Positions 36,690-45,866 of a stretch of 63,360 nucleotides of DNA are shown piece by piece; the first letter of the stretch is position 1; each line of letters opens with the position of its first letter. A program made the position numbers and the translations under genes. The notes under the pieces are model-generated. The model searched no databases and was not told where the DNA came from. It saw nothing but the letters and a program-made list of their open reading frames with translations. Source of the DNA: Effusibacillus lacus (GTDB lineage Bacteria; Bacillota; Bacilli; Tumebacillales; Effusibacillaceae); NCBI RefSeq assembly GCF_002335525.1, contig NZ_BDUF01000059.1:18793-82152 (forward strand), written 5' to 3'.

Positions 36690-38357
36690 TTGAGCAAGAC
36701 ACAAAACAAATTGTCGATCATTCCGTTGGGCGGAGTCGGTGAGATCGGCAAGAATATGACTGTTTACACCTACGGGAACGACATCATTGTAATTGACGCC
36801 GGATTAAAGTTTCCCGAGGAAGAAATGCTGGGAATTGACATTGTTATTCCCGACATCACGTATCTGATTGAGAACAAATCCAAGGTACGTGGAGTTTTTT
36901 TGACGCACGGGCATGAGGATCATATCGGTGGACTGCCGTATCTGTTAAAGAGCCTGAATGTTCCCGTCTTCGGAACCAGATTGACATTGGGGCTGGTTGA
37001 AGGAAAGCTGCGGGAACACGGGTTGCTGGAAACGGCCAAATTAAATCCGATAACCAACCAGAGCGTCATCAAATCCGGTGAATTTACCGTCAGCGTATTT
37101 CAGAACAACCATAGTATTCCGGACACGGTCGGTTTCGCTATAGACACCCCCGAAGGTGTCGTTGTTCATACCGGTGACTTCAAGTTTGACTTTACGCCTG
37201 TTGACGGTCAGAAGGCCGACTTTTTCAAATTGGCCCAATTGGGAGAAAAAGGTGTCCTGGCCTTGCTTTCTGACAGCACCAATGCAGAACGCCCCGGTTA
37301 TACCATGTCAGAGCGGGTAGTGGGACAAACGATTAACGATTGTTTTGCCACAGCTGAAGGAAGAGTAATTATTGCCACGTTCTCTTCAAACCTGCACAGA
37401 ATTCAACAGATCATTGCTGCAGCAGAGAAGTATGGCCGTAATCTGGCAATTGTCGGTCGAAGTATGGTTAATAATATCACCGTGGCCCATGAACTTGGGT
37501 ATATTCGCATTAATCCGGGAACCTTGGTGGAGTTGGACGAAATTAATAAACTGCCGGCAAATAGAATTGCCATTCTGTCCACCGGCAGCCAGGGAGAACC
37601 GATGTCTGCGTTAACACGCATGGCACGGGCTACCCATCGCAAGGTGGAAGTGATGCCGGGGGATACCGTCATCATTGCTTCTTCGCCAATTCCCGGCAAC
37701 GAAAAGTATATATCTCGTACAATTGACCAGTTGTTCCGAATCGGAGCCAACGTGATTTACCAGTCCGTTTCCGGCGTTCACGTTTCCGGGCATGCCAGCC
37801 AGGAAGAATTGAAGCTGATGTTGAGTTTGGTTCGACCCAAGTACTTTGTACCAGTTCATGGAGAATACCGCATGTTGAAACGGCATTCCGAATTGGCTAT
37901 CGCTACCGGCGTAGACCCGGAGAACATCTTTATCGTTGATATTGGTGATTCCATTGAGTTTCAGGGCGGCAAAGGACGCCTTGGGCCCAAATACACGGCT
38001 GGAAACGTGCTGATAGACGGTTTGGGTGTCGGGGATGTGGGCAACATTGTGTTGCGGGATCGCAAACTCCTTTCCCAGGATGGAATCCTGGTTGTGGTTG
38101 TCACATTGTCCAAACAGGACGGGACGATTCTCTCAGGGCCTGATATTATTTCTCGTGGCTTTGTGTATGTCAGGGAATCGGAAGAACTTCTGGAAGAGGC
38201 CAACAAGATTGTTATGCAGACACTTGCCAAATTGGTCTCCGAAAATGTCAATGAATGGTCCTCTTTAAAAAATGGGGTAAGGGACGCATTGGGGCGTTAT
38301 TTGTATGAACAAACCCGCAGACGGCCGATGATTCTCCCGATCATAATGGAAGTTTAA
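36690..38357 (+). CDS. rnjB: Ribonuclease J (metallo-beta-lactamase/beta-CASP)
   Basis: 555 residues, exact length of B. subtilis RNase J1/J2. It combines endonuclease and 5'-3' exonuclease activities on RNA. The metal motif LTHGHEDHIGGLPY (about 74-87) is intact, with HNHSIPDTVGFAI-like histidine and HTGDFKFD, beta-CASP motifs SGVHVSGHAS and FVPVHGEYRML further on. Gene order (between dapA and tepA) matches rnjB, but RNase J2 usually has a degenerate motif, so this protein behaves more like J1 by sequence. TTG start with GGAGGTG five bases upstream. Confidence 0.93.
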   Translation: MSKTQNKLSIIPLGGVGEIGKNMTVYTYGNDIIVIDAGLKFPEEEMLGIDIVIPDITYLIENKSKVRGVFLTHGHEDHIGGLPYLLKSLNVPVFGTRLTLGLVEGKLREHGLLETAKLNPITNQSVIKSGEFTVSVFQNNHSIPDTVGFAIDTPEGVVVHTGDFKFDFTPVDGQKADFFKLAQLGEKGVLALLSDSTNAERPGYTMSERVVGQTINDCFATAEGRVIIATFSSNLHRIQQIIAAAEKYGRNLAIVGRSMVNNITVAHELGYIRINPGTLVELDEINKLPANRIAILSTGSQGEPMSALTRMARATHRKVEVMPGDTVIIASSPIPGNEKYISRTIDQLFRIGANVIYQSVSGVHVSGHASQEELKLMLSLVRPKYFVPVHGEYRMLKRHSELAIATGVDPENIFIVDIGDSIEFQGGKGRLGPKYTAGNVLIDGLGVGDVGNIVLRDRKLLSQDGILVVVVTLSKQDGTILSGPDIISRGFVYVRESEELLEEANKIVMQTLAKLVSENVNEWSSLKNGVRDALGRYLYEQTRRRPMILPIIMEV

Positions 38358-38370
38358 ACCACCGAAAGAA

Positions 38371-38396
38371 GTCTGATGGAAACATCAGGCTTTTTT
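38371..38396 (+). terminator. Terminator after ribonuclease J
   Basis: Stem CTGATG / CATCAG with GAAA loop, then GCTTTTTTG. Confidence 0.85.
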
Positions 38397-38459
38397 GCAT
38401 TTATTCGGGTGAGGTGAATCATACTACTTGCGAAACGTATAAAGGAGTGACAGGCGCAA

Positions 38460-39266
38460 ATGCATAATGAAAATTGGATGTTTCCCCAGATGGACGCTCC
38501 GGTTGCCCCTTCGGCACCCGGCCTGAATCCTGGTTCCATTCCGGAGGCTCAGCCGAATCCACAGGCGCCAAAGGAAGCCAAATCCAACCCCGTTCTTGAA
38601 AATATCGAAAGTTTAGGTCAGACCCGTGTAGCCCAAAGTGATGAAAGCAATATTTTTTGCGTTTCCATCATCGGTCAAGTGGAAGGCCATCTGGTGCTGC
38701 CTCCGCAAAACAAAACCACCAAATATGAACACATCATTCCTCAACTGGTGGCAGCGGAACAAAATGACAAGATTGAAGGGGTCTTGATCATCCTGAACAC
38801 GGTCGGCGGCGATGTGGAAGCCGGTCTTGCCATTGCCGAGATGATCGCTTCTATGTCCAAGCCTACTGTATCATTGGTACTTGGCGGGGGGCATTCGATT
38901 GGTGTTCCGATTGCTGTTGCTTCCCGACACTCTTTTATCAGTGAGACGGCCACCATGACCATTCACCCGATCCGTTTGACAGGCTTGGTGATAGGGGTGC
39001 CTCAATCTTTTGAATACCTTGAAAAAATGCAGGAACGGGTCATCCGTTTTGTAACAAAAAACTCCAAGATCAGTGAGGCCAAGTTCCGTGAACTGATGCT
39101 GACGACCGGTGAACTGGCAAGGGATATTGGCACGACGGTGGTTGGCAAGGATGCGGTTGAATACGGCCTGATTGATGAACTTGGCGGTTTGGGAGAGGCG
39201 CTTAGGAAATTGAACCAACTGATTGAGGAACACCGTCAACGGATCACGATGGGAGCTGTGCAGTGA
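38460..39266 (+). CDS. tepA: ClpP-like serine protease TepA
   Basis: 268 residues. The first 50 are Pro-rich and disordered ([20 protein letters not shown]); the rest is a ClpP/crotonase fold with the nucleophile region [19 protein letters not shown] (Ser in GGHSIG, about 145) and [12 protein letters not shown]. TepA in B. subtilis assists protein export and degrades signal peptides or small spore proteins during germination. Its stop overlaps the ylzJ start. Placement between rnjB and spoIIIE fits ymfB/tepA. Confidence 0.92.
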   Translation: MHNENWMFPQMDAPVAPSAPGLNPGSIPEAQPNPQAPKEAKSNPVLENIESLGQTRVAQSDESNIFCVSIIGQVEGHLVLPPQNKTTKYEHIIPQLVAAEQNDKIEGVLIILNTVGGDVEAGLAIAEMIASMSKPTVSLVLGGGHSIGVPIAVASRHSFISETATMTIHPIRLTGLVIGVPQSFEYLEKMQERVIRFVTKNSKISEAKFRELMLTTGELARDIGTTVVGKDAVEYGLIDELGGLGEALRKLNQLIEEHRQRITMGAVQ

Positions 39267-39502
39267 TGACCATGCTGTATTGGGCCGCGATACCACTGGA
39301 ATCAGTGTTTGAAGGATTTGATTCAATGACTTGCAACTGGATCGAAACCGAATATCAAGGAATCCGGATGTTTGTGGAACCCTGCGGACAGGGATTCGGC
39401 AGGGTGGTTCGTTTATTGTCGGCCAATCCATACGATTATTTAAATCCGCATCTGGCACCTGGCTCCATTGTTCCGTTAACCGCAACAGGAACTTCTTTGT
39501 AA
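39266..39502 (+). CDS. ylzJ: YlzJ-like protein
   Basis: 78 residues starting [18 protein letters not shown]. The short beta-rich sequence and its place between tepA and spoIIIE match the YlzJ family of small Bacillales proteins; function unknown. ATG 39266 overlaps the tepA stop (TGATG). GTG 39263 or ATG 39272 are also possible. Confidence 0.8.
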   Translation: MTMLYWAAIPLESVFEGFDSMTCNWIETEYQGIRMFVEPCGQGFGRVVRLLSANPYDYLNPHLAPGSIVPLTATGTSL

Positions 39503-39570
39503 TGAATCGGTTAAATTGGCGCTTTGATGCAGGAAAAATCCGTTTCTTGAAGAAACAATTACTATAAAAC

Positions 39571-39600
39571 GGAAAGGCACCCTATGGGTGCTCTTTCTTT
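39571..39600 (+). terminator. Terminator after ylzJ
   Basis: Stem GGCACCC / GGGTGCT (loop TAT) plus flanking GAAA/TTTC pairs and a T-rich tail. Confidence 0.8.
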
Positions 39601-39673
39601 GCACAGTAGGATTACTGAATTCTCTTGCATTGGTAATGCAAAGCATGCAGTTTCCGAAAATGGAGCGGGAAAT

Positions 39674-42046
39674 ATGGGGAAAAAGAAAAAGAATGCGGTT
39701 TCACAAACAAAACAGGTTATCAAGTATGAGATTATCGGCCTTCTGCTGCTGGCTGTTGCCGGTCTCTCTTTGGCCCTTATGGGGCCTGTTGGCAGGACGA
39801 TAGCGCGGTTGTTTATGTATCTTGCAGGGAATTCGTATTGGTTGGTCGGAATCTATTTGATTGGCGCCGCTTTGTACATTATGGTCAAACGACAACCTTT
39901 GCGTCTGACGATGCGGCATAAGGGTATATTGTTGTTGATCATGGTGTTGCTTGCATTGAGTCACTGGGATCTTTACACCAGGATAGTGCCTCCCTCCGGT
40001 AAGGAACCGGAACTTTGGCGGGTGACAGTGAACCGGATCGAAACTCTATATTCAGCCAAAATCTCCGGAGCGGTTACCTCCCCGCCGACTGCAGGCGGCG
40101 GGGTGATCGGATACGTTCTGTTTTCTCTGATGCACAAGCTGTTTGACACGGCAGGTACCCTCTTTGTCCTGGTTATATCTGGTGCCATATCTTTGCTTAT
40201 GATTTTCGGACGATCAATGGTGGCCGTATTGGGCAAGGTCCTACAGTATGGTGCAGGACGCTTTGGCAAGATGAAAGAGAATGTCAAAGAAACTTGGGAT
40301 CTGCTGAAGACCTCCCCGGATTCCAGTAATAGAGACGCAAAGAAAAACAAGAGCCGGTATAGGCCTGCCCCTCCAGAAGCGGCTGATGCTGCGGCTGCCG
40401 TTGAGATGGGCCAGGACGCCGAAACATCGCTCAAGATCATGGATTTTGCGGACCAGCTAATGGAAGAGAACAAGCATCCGTTTCCGGACAAACCTGCCGG
40501 TAAAGAGAAGAACCCGGCTCAAATCACCATTCGATACAAAGACCGGGGGGCCGTAAAGCCATTGAAAGAGGCAATCCCCGATTATGAATCGACAGACCCT
40601 CTGGTATTGCAGACCATGACTCAGGATGATACATATGAGCTGCCGTCTTTGTCATTGTTGGAAGCGCCTTACGGCCCAAGATCCGGAGGGGATCGCAAGG
40701 ATTTGGAAAGCAACGCGTTGAAGCTGCAGGAAACCCTTGCCAGCTTCGGAGTACAGGTCAAGGTAACGGAAGCCCACAGGGGACCCACCGTTACCCGATA
40801 TGAAATCCAGCCGGCTGTTGGTGTAAAGGTTTCAAGAATTGTGAATCTGGCAGATGATCTTGCGTTGGCTCTGGCTGCCAGGGATATCCGAATTGAGGCT
40901 CCTATTCCCGGGAAGGCCGCGGTTGGAATTGAAGTTCCCAATCGGGAAGTGGCCATTGTCACATTAAGGGAAGTGATTGAATCAACCGAGTTTCAAACGG
41001 CTCCCTCCAAGTTATCAATTGCTCTTGGGAGGGACATATCCGGCGCGCCAATTGTCGGCAATTTGGCCAAAATGCCGCATCTGCTGGTTGCAGGAGCCAC
41101 AGGTTCAGGCAAATCGGTGTGTATCAACGGCATCATTACTTCTATTCTATATAAAGCCAAGCCAAGTGAGGTCAAGTTCATCATGATCGATCCCAAGATG
41201 GTGGAATTAAACGTATACAACGGGATCCCTCACCTGCTGGCGCCGGTTGTGACAGATCCCAGACGGGCTGCCTATGCCTTGAAAAAAGTGGTGCAGGAGA
41301 TGGAACAACGCTATGAGCTCTTTGCCAAAGAGGGCACCCGCAACATGGAGGGATATAACGCGGTACTGACAGAAAGAGGCCAGCAGCCGCTGCCCTTTAT
41401 TGTTGTAATTATTGATGAGTTGGCCGATTTGATGATGGTGGCGCCCGGAGACGTGGAAGATGCCATTTGCCGACTGGCCCAGATGGCTCGCGCGGCCGGG
41501 ATTCATCTGATTCTTGCCACCCAGCGCCCATCTGTGGATGTCATTACAGGGGTAATCAAAGCAAATATCCCGTCACGGATTGCTTTTGCCGTATCTTCGC
41601 AAATGGACTCCCGAACGATCCTTGACATGGGCGGAGCGGAGAGGCTGCTCGGGAGGGGCGATATGCTCTATTTGCCGGTCGGGGAATCCAAACCAATTCG
41701 GATACAAGGTGCGTTTCTGTCCGATACGGAAGTGGAACGGCTTGTATCTTACGCCAAAGAACAGCAGGCTGCCGCTTATCATTTGGACTTGTCCGCAACC
41801 AAGGAGGAGTCTTCTTCAGAGGAAGGAGATCTGGATTCCTTATTCTGGGAAGCGGTAAAGTTGGTTGTGGAATCGGAACAGGCCTCTGTATCCATGGTTC
41901 AACGACGCTTGAAGGTCGGCTATTCGAGGGCTGCTCGTCTGATTGACCAGATGGAGGACAGGGGAATCGTGGGACCATTTGAAGGTTCCAAACCGCGCGA
42001 GGTGCTCCTGACCAAGGAACAATGGGCGGCCATGCAGGAGCAATAA
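39674..42046 (+). CDS. spoIIIE: DNA translocase SpoIIIE/FtsK family
   Basis: 790 residues. It pumps the chromosome into the forespore and clears DNA from the septum. Four to five membrane spans lie at about 20-200, then a charged linker, the alpha/beta/gamma motor with Walker [18 protein letters not shown] (about 473-489), Walker [18 protein letters not shown] (about 577-593) and [20 protein letters not shown], and a winged-helix gamma domain at the end ([20 protein letters not shown]). ATG 39674 has GGAGCGGGA upstream; longer in-frame starts run through the terminator. Confidence 0.96.
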   Translation: MGKKKKNAVSQTKQVIKYEIIGLLLLAVAGLSLALMGPVGRTIARLFMYLAGNSYWLVGIYLIGAALYIMVKRQPLRLTMRHKGILLLIMVLLALSHWDLYTRIVPPSGKEPELWRVTVNRIETLYSAKISGAVTSPPTAGGGVIGYVLFSLMHKLFDTAGTLFVLVISGAISLLMIFGRSMVAVLGKVLQYGAGRFGKMKENVKETWDLLKTSPDSSNRDAKKNKSRYRPAPPEAADAAAAVEMGQDAETSLKIMDFADQLMEENKHPFPDKPAGKEKNPAQITIRYKDRGAVKPLKEAIPDYESTDPLVLQTMTQDDTYELPSLSLLEAPYGPRSGGDRKDLESNALKLQETLASFGVQVKVTEAHRGPTVTRYEIQPAVGVKVSRIVNLADDLALALAARDIRIEAPIPGKAAVGIEVPNREVAIVTLREVIESTEFQTAPSKLSIALGRDISGAPIVGNLAKMPHLLVAGATGSGKSVCINGIITSILYKAKPSEVKFIMIDPKMVELNVYNGIPHLLAPVVTDPRRAAYALKKVVQEMEQRYELFAKEGTRNMEGYNAVLTERGQQPLPFIVVIIDELADLMMVAPGDVEDAICRLAQMARAAGIHLILATQRPSVDVITGVIKANIPSRIAFAVSSQMDSRTILDMGGAERLLGRGDMLYLPVGESKPIRIQGAFLSDTEVERLVSYAKEQQAAAYHLDLSATKEESSSEEGDLDSLFWEAVKLVVESEQASVSMVQRRLKVGYSRAARLIDQMEDRGIVGPFEGSKPREVLLTKEQWAAMQEQ

Positions 42047-42078
42047 GAACTACACGGCAAGGGCAGGTTGGGTGCACT

Positions 42079-42678
42079 ATGTCTTGGTTGTTTACCGACT
42101 CTCTGTTTGATATTTTGGTTCGACTCTTTCTGGCTTTCTTGTCGGGAGCCATTATGGGACTGGAACGGGAACGTCATTTTAAAGACATGAACAGGCAAAG
42201 GGGAGCCGGGTTCCGTACCTATACCTTGACCTGTTTCGGTTCTTGCCTGTTTGGGTTAGCCTCCATTTATGGGTTCCCCGCTTTGGGATCGATGTTCCAG
42301 GACACTGGTCGAATTGCGGCGCAAGTCGTTGCCGGGGTCGGTTTCCTGGGAGCGGGGGCCATCATTAAAAACGGTTCGCAAGTGAAAGGGCTGACCACCG
42401 CTGCCGGTATGTGGACCGCCAGTGCCATCGGGCTGATGTTGTCGGCGGGTATGTATGTACCGGCAGTTATAGCTGCAATTCTCGCTTATGTCATATTGGA
42501 CTTTCATCATCTGTTTCCACGAATCTTTTCGAACTGGAAGGGAACGGTGCCGAGACAAGAGGGACAGGATGATATTGGCACCCGCATAAGCCGCAGGACG
42601 AGGAACCCGGGTCTGTCACCGGGAAGAGTCAAGCGAAAAAAAATACGGAGAAAGACTTCCCTATGGCCGGACGAATAA
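42079..42678 (+). CDS. MgtC/SapB family membrane protein
   Basis: 199 residues. It matches MgtC/SapB: LFLAFLSGAIMGLERERHF, FRTYTLTCFGSCLFGL, and the Gly/Ala helix VVAGVGFLGAGAIIK at about 95-110, with at least four spans. The tail is a basic, Arg/Lys-rich stretch. MgtC-type proteins modulate Mg2+ stress in some pathogens; SapB-type members are of unknown function. ATG 42079 has only a moderate GGTTGGGTG. The upstream gene is spoIIIE with 32 bases between. Confidence 0.88.
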   Translation: MSWLFTDSLFDILVRLFLAFLSGAIMGLERERHFKDMNRQRGAGFRTYTLTCFGSCLFGLASIYGFPALGSMFQDTGRIAAQVVAGVGFLGAGAIIKNGSQVKGLTTAAGMWTASAIGLMLSAGMYVPAVIAAILAYVILDFHHLFPRIFSNWKGTVPRQEGQDDIGTRISRRTRNPGLSPGRVKRKKIRRKTSLWPDE

Positions 42679-42727
42679 CACCTCGCACTCAGCTTCATAC
42701 TAGCAAAAAAAGAAGCGGGGATCGGAT

Positions 42728-42925
42728 GTGCGGTCAGACAGTTCACGAGTCATCAATATCTACGAAGTTCCGGAGACCATCGCACGGCATGTGCTAGAAG
42801 TCCTGAAGAACGACTTGAAGGAATACGAGTCTTTGGACGGCGATTTCGGTGTGGGAACAGAAGCAGCGTTGAAAGCTTTTGTTGCGGAGCTTGATAAGCA
42901 TTTCTCGGTCGATAGGAAATTGTAA
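42728..42925 (+). CDS. 65-residue hypothetical protein
   Basis: Begins MRSDSSRVINIYEVPETIAR and ends VAELDKHFSVDRKL. It looks like a small helical soluble protein, acidic in the middle. GTG start with AAGCGGGGATC about seven bases upstream. No family recognised; next to a terminator and a 37-residue membrane peptide. Confidence 0.55.
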   Translation: MRSDSSRVINIYEVPETIARHVLEVLKNDLKEYESLDGDFGVGTEAALKAFVAELDKHFSVDRKL

Positions 42926-42970
42926 TGTCCTATCGACATAAGTGCAACTATGTCATTCACCAAGGAAAGC

Positions 42971-42995
42971 ACTTGGCGAATGCCAAGTTTTCTTT
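42971..42995 (+). terminator. Terminator upstream of the 37-residue peptide gene
   Basis: ACTTGGC / GCCAAGT stem with a GAAT loop and TTTCTTT tail. One mismatch from the terminator at 7380-7405 over 25 bases. Confidence 0.78.
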
Positions 42996-43014
42996 ATGAC
43001 AAAGGAGGATTCCA

Positions 43015-43128
43015 ATGCATCCTGCATGGGTAGCGTGGGGGAATTGGATTTGGTATGGGACGATCTTGTTGTCGATAGGATTGATTTACTATCTGGCAAC
43101 TTATAGGCGGCGCAGAAACAAAAGATAG
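43015..43128 (+). CDS. 37-residue single-span membrane peptide
   Basis: A 38-codon frame: start HPAWVAWGNWIWYGTILL, a membrane span (about residues 12-29), and a very basic C-terminus (RRRRNKR). It has an ideal AAAGGAGG ribosome-binding site six bases before the ATG and is bracketed by two terminators, so it is probably a separately expressed small gene. Trp-rich N-terminus with a positive end would fit an N-out/C-in membrane peptide. Function unknown. Confidence 0.6.
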   Translation: MHPAWVAWGNWIWYGTILLSIGLIYYLATYRRRRNKR

Positions 43129-43148
43129 GCCCGGAGGCCAGGGAACGG

Positions 43149-43180
43149 GAAAGACCCGCATAACGGGTCTTTCTTGTTTA
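43149..43180. terminator. Bidirectional terminator
   Basis: Ten-bp stem GAAAGACCCG / CGGGTCTTTC, loop CATAA, T-rich on both strands. Serves the peptide gene on + and the 112-residue gene on -. Confidence 0.85.
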
Positions 43181-43516
43181 TTCTTGCGCAATTGAGATTA
43201 CATAGGCATGGGAGTAATAGATGTCCAAGCGGCGAATCATTCGATAAAGGGCATAATTGATCGGGGCATGACCGTACTCTTTAAGCGTCTTGGCCACTGA
43301 GTAAACCGTGAAGGGTTCTTCCAGACATTCTTGTACTTCCGGATCATCAGTCAAACAGTCAATCCAATCATCGCTGTAAGCATTGCCCAGGCGTTCCTTG
43401 TATGCCCGGCGGTATATGTCTTTGACTGTAAAAGGCATATTGAGAGCCTTCAGGTAAAAACCAAGTTGGACAAAAGCCTTGGCAACTTCTCTTTCACTTT
43501 CGGAACCTGACATCAT
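43178..43516 (-). CDS. 112-residue hypothetical protein
   Basis: Helical soluble protein (SESEREVAKAFVQLGFYLKA, then VKDIYRRAYKERLGNAYSDD), not recognised. On the minus strand it starts at ATG 43516, which has GAGGTG nine bases upstream; a GTG nine bases earlier is possible but overlaps that site. It is divergent from the DUF441 gene, with a 138-base gap between them in which I see no firm promoter. Confidence 0.6.
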   Translation of the reverse strand: MMSGSESEREVAKAFVQLGFYLKALNMPFTVKDIYRRAYKERLGNAYSDDWIDCLTDDPEVQECLEEPFTVYSVAKTLKEYGHAPINYALYRMIRRLDIYYSHAYVISIAQE

Positions 43517-43654
43517 AATCAGCACCTCATTTTCAATCTATTTGTCAGTTCCCGACCTTTAACCCGCCATTATCGAAAGAGACTCTATGTTTCAGGATAT
43601 GCCGATTGCGGTGTTGATATACCTGAGTATCCAAGAAGAAAGGAAATTATAGCC

Positions 43655-44107
43655 ATGGATCAGACAAACGTAATTTTATTGGTTTTGCTTACTTTGGGAA
43701 TTATCGGCAACAATACCACGGTATCCATAGCTGTCAGTGCATTGCTGCTGCTACGCCTGCTCCATCTGGAGCGGGTATTCCCTACAGTTGAGAACTATGG
43801 ACTGCAAGCAGGCATCGTGATTTTGACCATCGGTGTACTTTCGCCCCTTGCTTCCGGCAAAATCGGTACCGATGCCATTGTAACGGCAATTAAGAATCCT
43901 GTATCGGTCATTGGGATTTTGGCTGGAATCCTTGTAGCTTACTTGGGAGGAAAAGGCATCCCGGTACTGACAGAACAACCTTTGATTGTAACAGGCATTT
44001 TGATCGGTACAATTATAGGAGTGTCTTTGTTTAAGGGGGTACCGGTTGGTCCATTGATTGCTGCAGGAGGGGTTGGATTGATTTTGCAGTTCTTTCAGGG
44101 AAAATGA
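43655..44107 (+). CDS. DUF441 family membrane protein (copy 1)
   Basis: 150 residues, four or more hydrophobic spans, matching DUF441: N-terminal VILLVLLTLGIIGNNTTVSI, LLRLLHLERVFPTVENYG, and the strongly conserved GVSLFKGVPVGPLIAAG near the end. Function unknown. A paralogue is encoded on the minus strand at 60154-60606 with the same 150-residue length. Confidence 0.88.
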   Translation: MDQTNVILLVLLTLGIIGNNTTVSIAVSALLLLRLLHLERVFPTVENYGLQAGIVILTIGVLSPLASGKIGTDAIVTAIKNPVSVIGILAGILVAYLGGKGIPVLTEQPLIVTGILIGTIIGVSLFKGVPVGPLIAAGGVGLILQFFQGK

Positions 44108-44173
44108 GCCGTTTTGAGCAAGATATTGCAGACAGACATTGAAAAAAAACGAATTTTGCGTCACACTACTGGT

Positions 44174-44809
44174 ATGAGAAAACATGATATCCCTGTGTTG
44201 CTGCATCATCTTGAAGATATGTATCCTGACGCAAACTGTGAGCTTGTGTACAGAAATCCATTTGAGTTGCTGGTTGCGGTTATCTTGTCCGCCCAATGTA
44301 CGGATAAGCTTGTCAATGAAGTGACTCCCGACCTGTTTGCAAAATATCCGGGTCCGCGGGACTTTCTCCACCTCTCGCAGGAAAAGTTGGAGAACGAGAT
44401 TCGGAGGATCGGCTTGTTTCGTTCAAAAGCGAAACACATACTGGAAACATGCAGGATTCTTGTTGAAAAATACGGAGGAGAGGTGCCGAAAGATTACGAT
44501 GCCCTGGTGGCACTGCCCGGAGTTGGCAGAAAAACGGCAAATGTGGTGATGAGCGTCGCATTTGGCGTTCCGGCCATCGCGGTTGATACGCATGTGGATC
44601 GACTTTCCCACAGGTTAGGACTGACGAAAGCAAAGAATGTTCTTGAAACAGAAAAAGACCTGATGAACAAGCTTCCAAAAGAGAAATGGACTTTCGCCCA
44701 TCATGCATTGATTTTGCACGGCAGGAGGGTTTGTTTGGCCCGCAGTCCAAAATGTCATATATGTCCTTTACAGGAAGTTTGCACATATTTCAAGAAGAAC
44801 GAGAAGTGA
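44174..44809 (+). CDS. nth: Endonuclease III
   Basis: 211 residues. Removes oxidised pyrimidines and cuts AP sites. The HhH region with catalytic Lys (LPGVGRKTANVVMSVAFG, about 115-132) and catalytic Asp in VDTHVDRLSHR are present, as is the [4Fe-4S] ligand set C-x6-C-x2-C-x5-C in CLARSPKCHICPLQEVC. ATG 44174 gives exactly the usual length and start context; an upstream TTG at 44114 gives 231 residues. No clear ribosome-binding site at either. Its last 20 bases overlap the end of a minus-strand gene. Confidence 0.93.
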   Translation: MRKHDIPVLLHHLEDMYPDANCELVYRNPFELLVAVILSAQCTDKLVNEVTPDLFAKYPGPRDFLHLSQEKLENEIRRIGLFRSKAKHILETCRILVEKYGGEVPKDYDALVALPGVGRKTANVVMSVAFGVPAIAVDTHVDRLSHRLGLTKAKNVLETEKDLMNKLPKEKWTFAHHALILHGRRVCLARSPKCHICPLQEVCTYFKKNEK

Positions 44810-45362
44810 TGAACGGTCCGGGAAAAACCGGTTTCGATGTACGTTGGCATGTAAATCTTTTCCCTGTGTCCGCAGGCTTCTGAAAAACGGCCAAATATTG
44901 ATGAGGGTCCAGTTGGAAAGGAAGTTCCCGACTCGAGTTGCAGTCGATGATGGTAGACAGTTTAAAAGAATTGGATAAGAAGCGATGAACCAACTGGAAG
45001 CCGTTTGGAACAATTCTTCCGTATTTGACGCCATCTTTGGTCAAAAACACGCAGTATCCCCCAGGGGACAACACTCGCAACGCTTGTCCGAGGAACTCTT
45101 TCAAACCGGATGAGTCCATGGACAACAGGGCAGTTGCATCCAGACACAACAGATTGGCCAGATTGTCCGGAAGTGAACCCAGGTATTCCTGCAGATTTGT
45201 CCTTCGTGTTTGCGGTTCTGCACACCGAAGCAGTTCCTGGCCGATTCGCTGTGTTAGATCCGAATCGATAAATCCGCTCAGCACCATATCAAACGGGCGT
45301 GAATACTGTTCGATCACAAAGCGGGCAATAGTCTCGTTCCAATCATTTGCCGTCATCAGCAT
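44790..45362 (-). CDS. Hypothetical protein, methyltransferase-like fragment
   Basis: 190 residues. The middle reads LSMDSSGLKEFLGQALRVLS then PGGYCVFLTKDG, which resembles the post-motif strands of class I SAM methyltransferases, but the Gly-rich SAM-binding motif I is missing, so it is likely a non-catalytic or degenerate relative. The C-terminal 25 residues are basic. Start ATG 45362 has AAGGAG about ten bases upstream. It overlaps the 3' end of nth by 20 bases and is divergent from the Lin0512 gene. Confidence 0.6.
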   Translation of the reverse strand: MLMTANDWNETIARFVIEQYSRPFDMVLSGFIDSDLTQRIGQELLRCAEPQTRRTNLQEYLGSLPDNLANLLCLDATALLSMDSSGLKEFLGQALRVLSPGGYCVFLTKDGVKYGRIVPNGFQLVHRFLSNSFKLSTIIDCNSSRELPFQLDPHQYLAVFQKPADTGKRFTCQRTSKPVFPGPFITSRSS

Positions 45363-45449
45363 CCCGATTCAACTCCTTGGCAATTCGTGACCTGGCTGTA
45401 CGGTTCTTTGTTGTAAGAAAATTTTAGTGAAAAAATGGCAGACTGTCAA

Positions 45450-45461
45450 GAACGTTTGTTC
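45450..45461. promoter_or_regulatory. LexA (SOS)-box-like palindrome
   Basis: GAACGTTTGTTC, matching the Bacillus-type GAAC-N4-GTTC half-site pattern, with flanking A and G (AGAACGTTTGTTCG). It lies 37 bases upstream of the Lin0512 family start and 88 bases upstream of the divergent gene start. Palindromes of this size can occur by chance. Confidence 0.45.
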
Positions 45462-45497
45462 GCGTTTGTTATCTTCGTTCGTTTATGAGGTGATAGT

Positions 45498-45860
45498 ATG
45501 AAGGTCGTATTTGTGGAAATTGGCATGGGGGTTGATCTGCACGGACAAGATGTTACCGAGGCTTGTGTAAGAGCCTGCCGCAATGCAATCCAGCACAACT
45601 CCATGCCTGGATTGAGGTCATTTCTGCCTGGGCAGGACATCAACAATATGGTGGTTTCTGTCAGACTCGGCGTGCCGGCAGATGCGGACAAGGTGGATAT
45701 TGCAAAGGTAAAATCAGTCTTTCCTTATGGACAAGTCAGGGTGGAAGTTGTGCCTGGCGGACTCTTGTGTTCGAGCGGGGTTGTCCTGCCGGATAAAGGA
45801 GACCGGAACGATTTGGTGTATATAGTGAACGCGGCAGTTGAAGTCGGCTATGAAGGGTGA
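45498..45860 (+). CDS. Lin0512 family protein
   Basis: 120 residues matching the Lin0512 family: VEIGMGVDLHGQDVTEACVR at the start, NAIQHNSMPGLRSFLPG in the middle, and a beta-rich end with VVLPDKGDRNDLVYIVNAAV. Function is unknown; the protein is small and soluble. GAGGTGATAG precedes the ATG. A LexA-like palindrome lies upstream. The SDR gene starts six bases after its stop. Confidence 0.88.
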   Translation: MKVVFVEIGMGVDLHGQDVTEACVRACRNAIQHNSMPGLRSFLPGQDINNMVVSVRLGVPADADKVDIAKVKSVFPYGQVRVEVVPGGLLCSSGVVLPDKGDRNDLVYIVNAAVEVGYEG

Positions 45861-45866
45861 TCCCGG

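Noticed and set aside
39584-39673. Thirty-codon N-terminal extension of spoIIIE
   Set aside because: It begins inside the terminator stem and lacks a ribosome-binding site; ATG 39674 fits.
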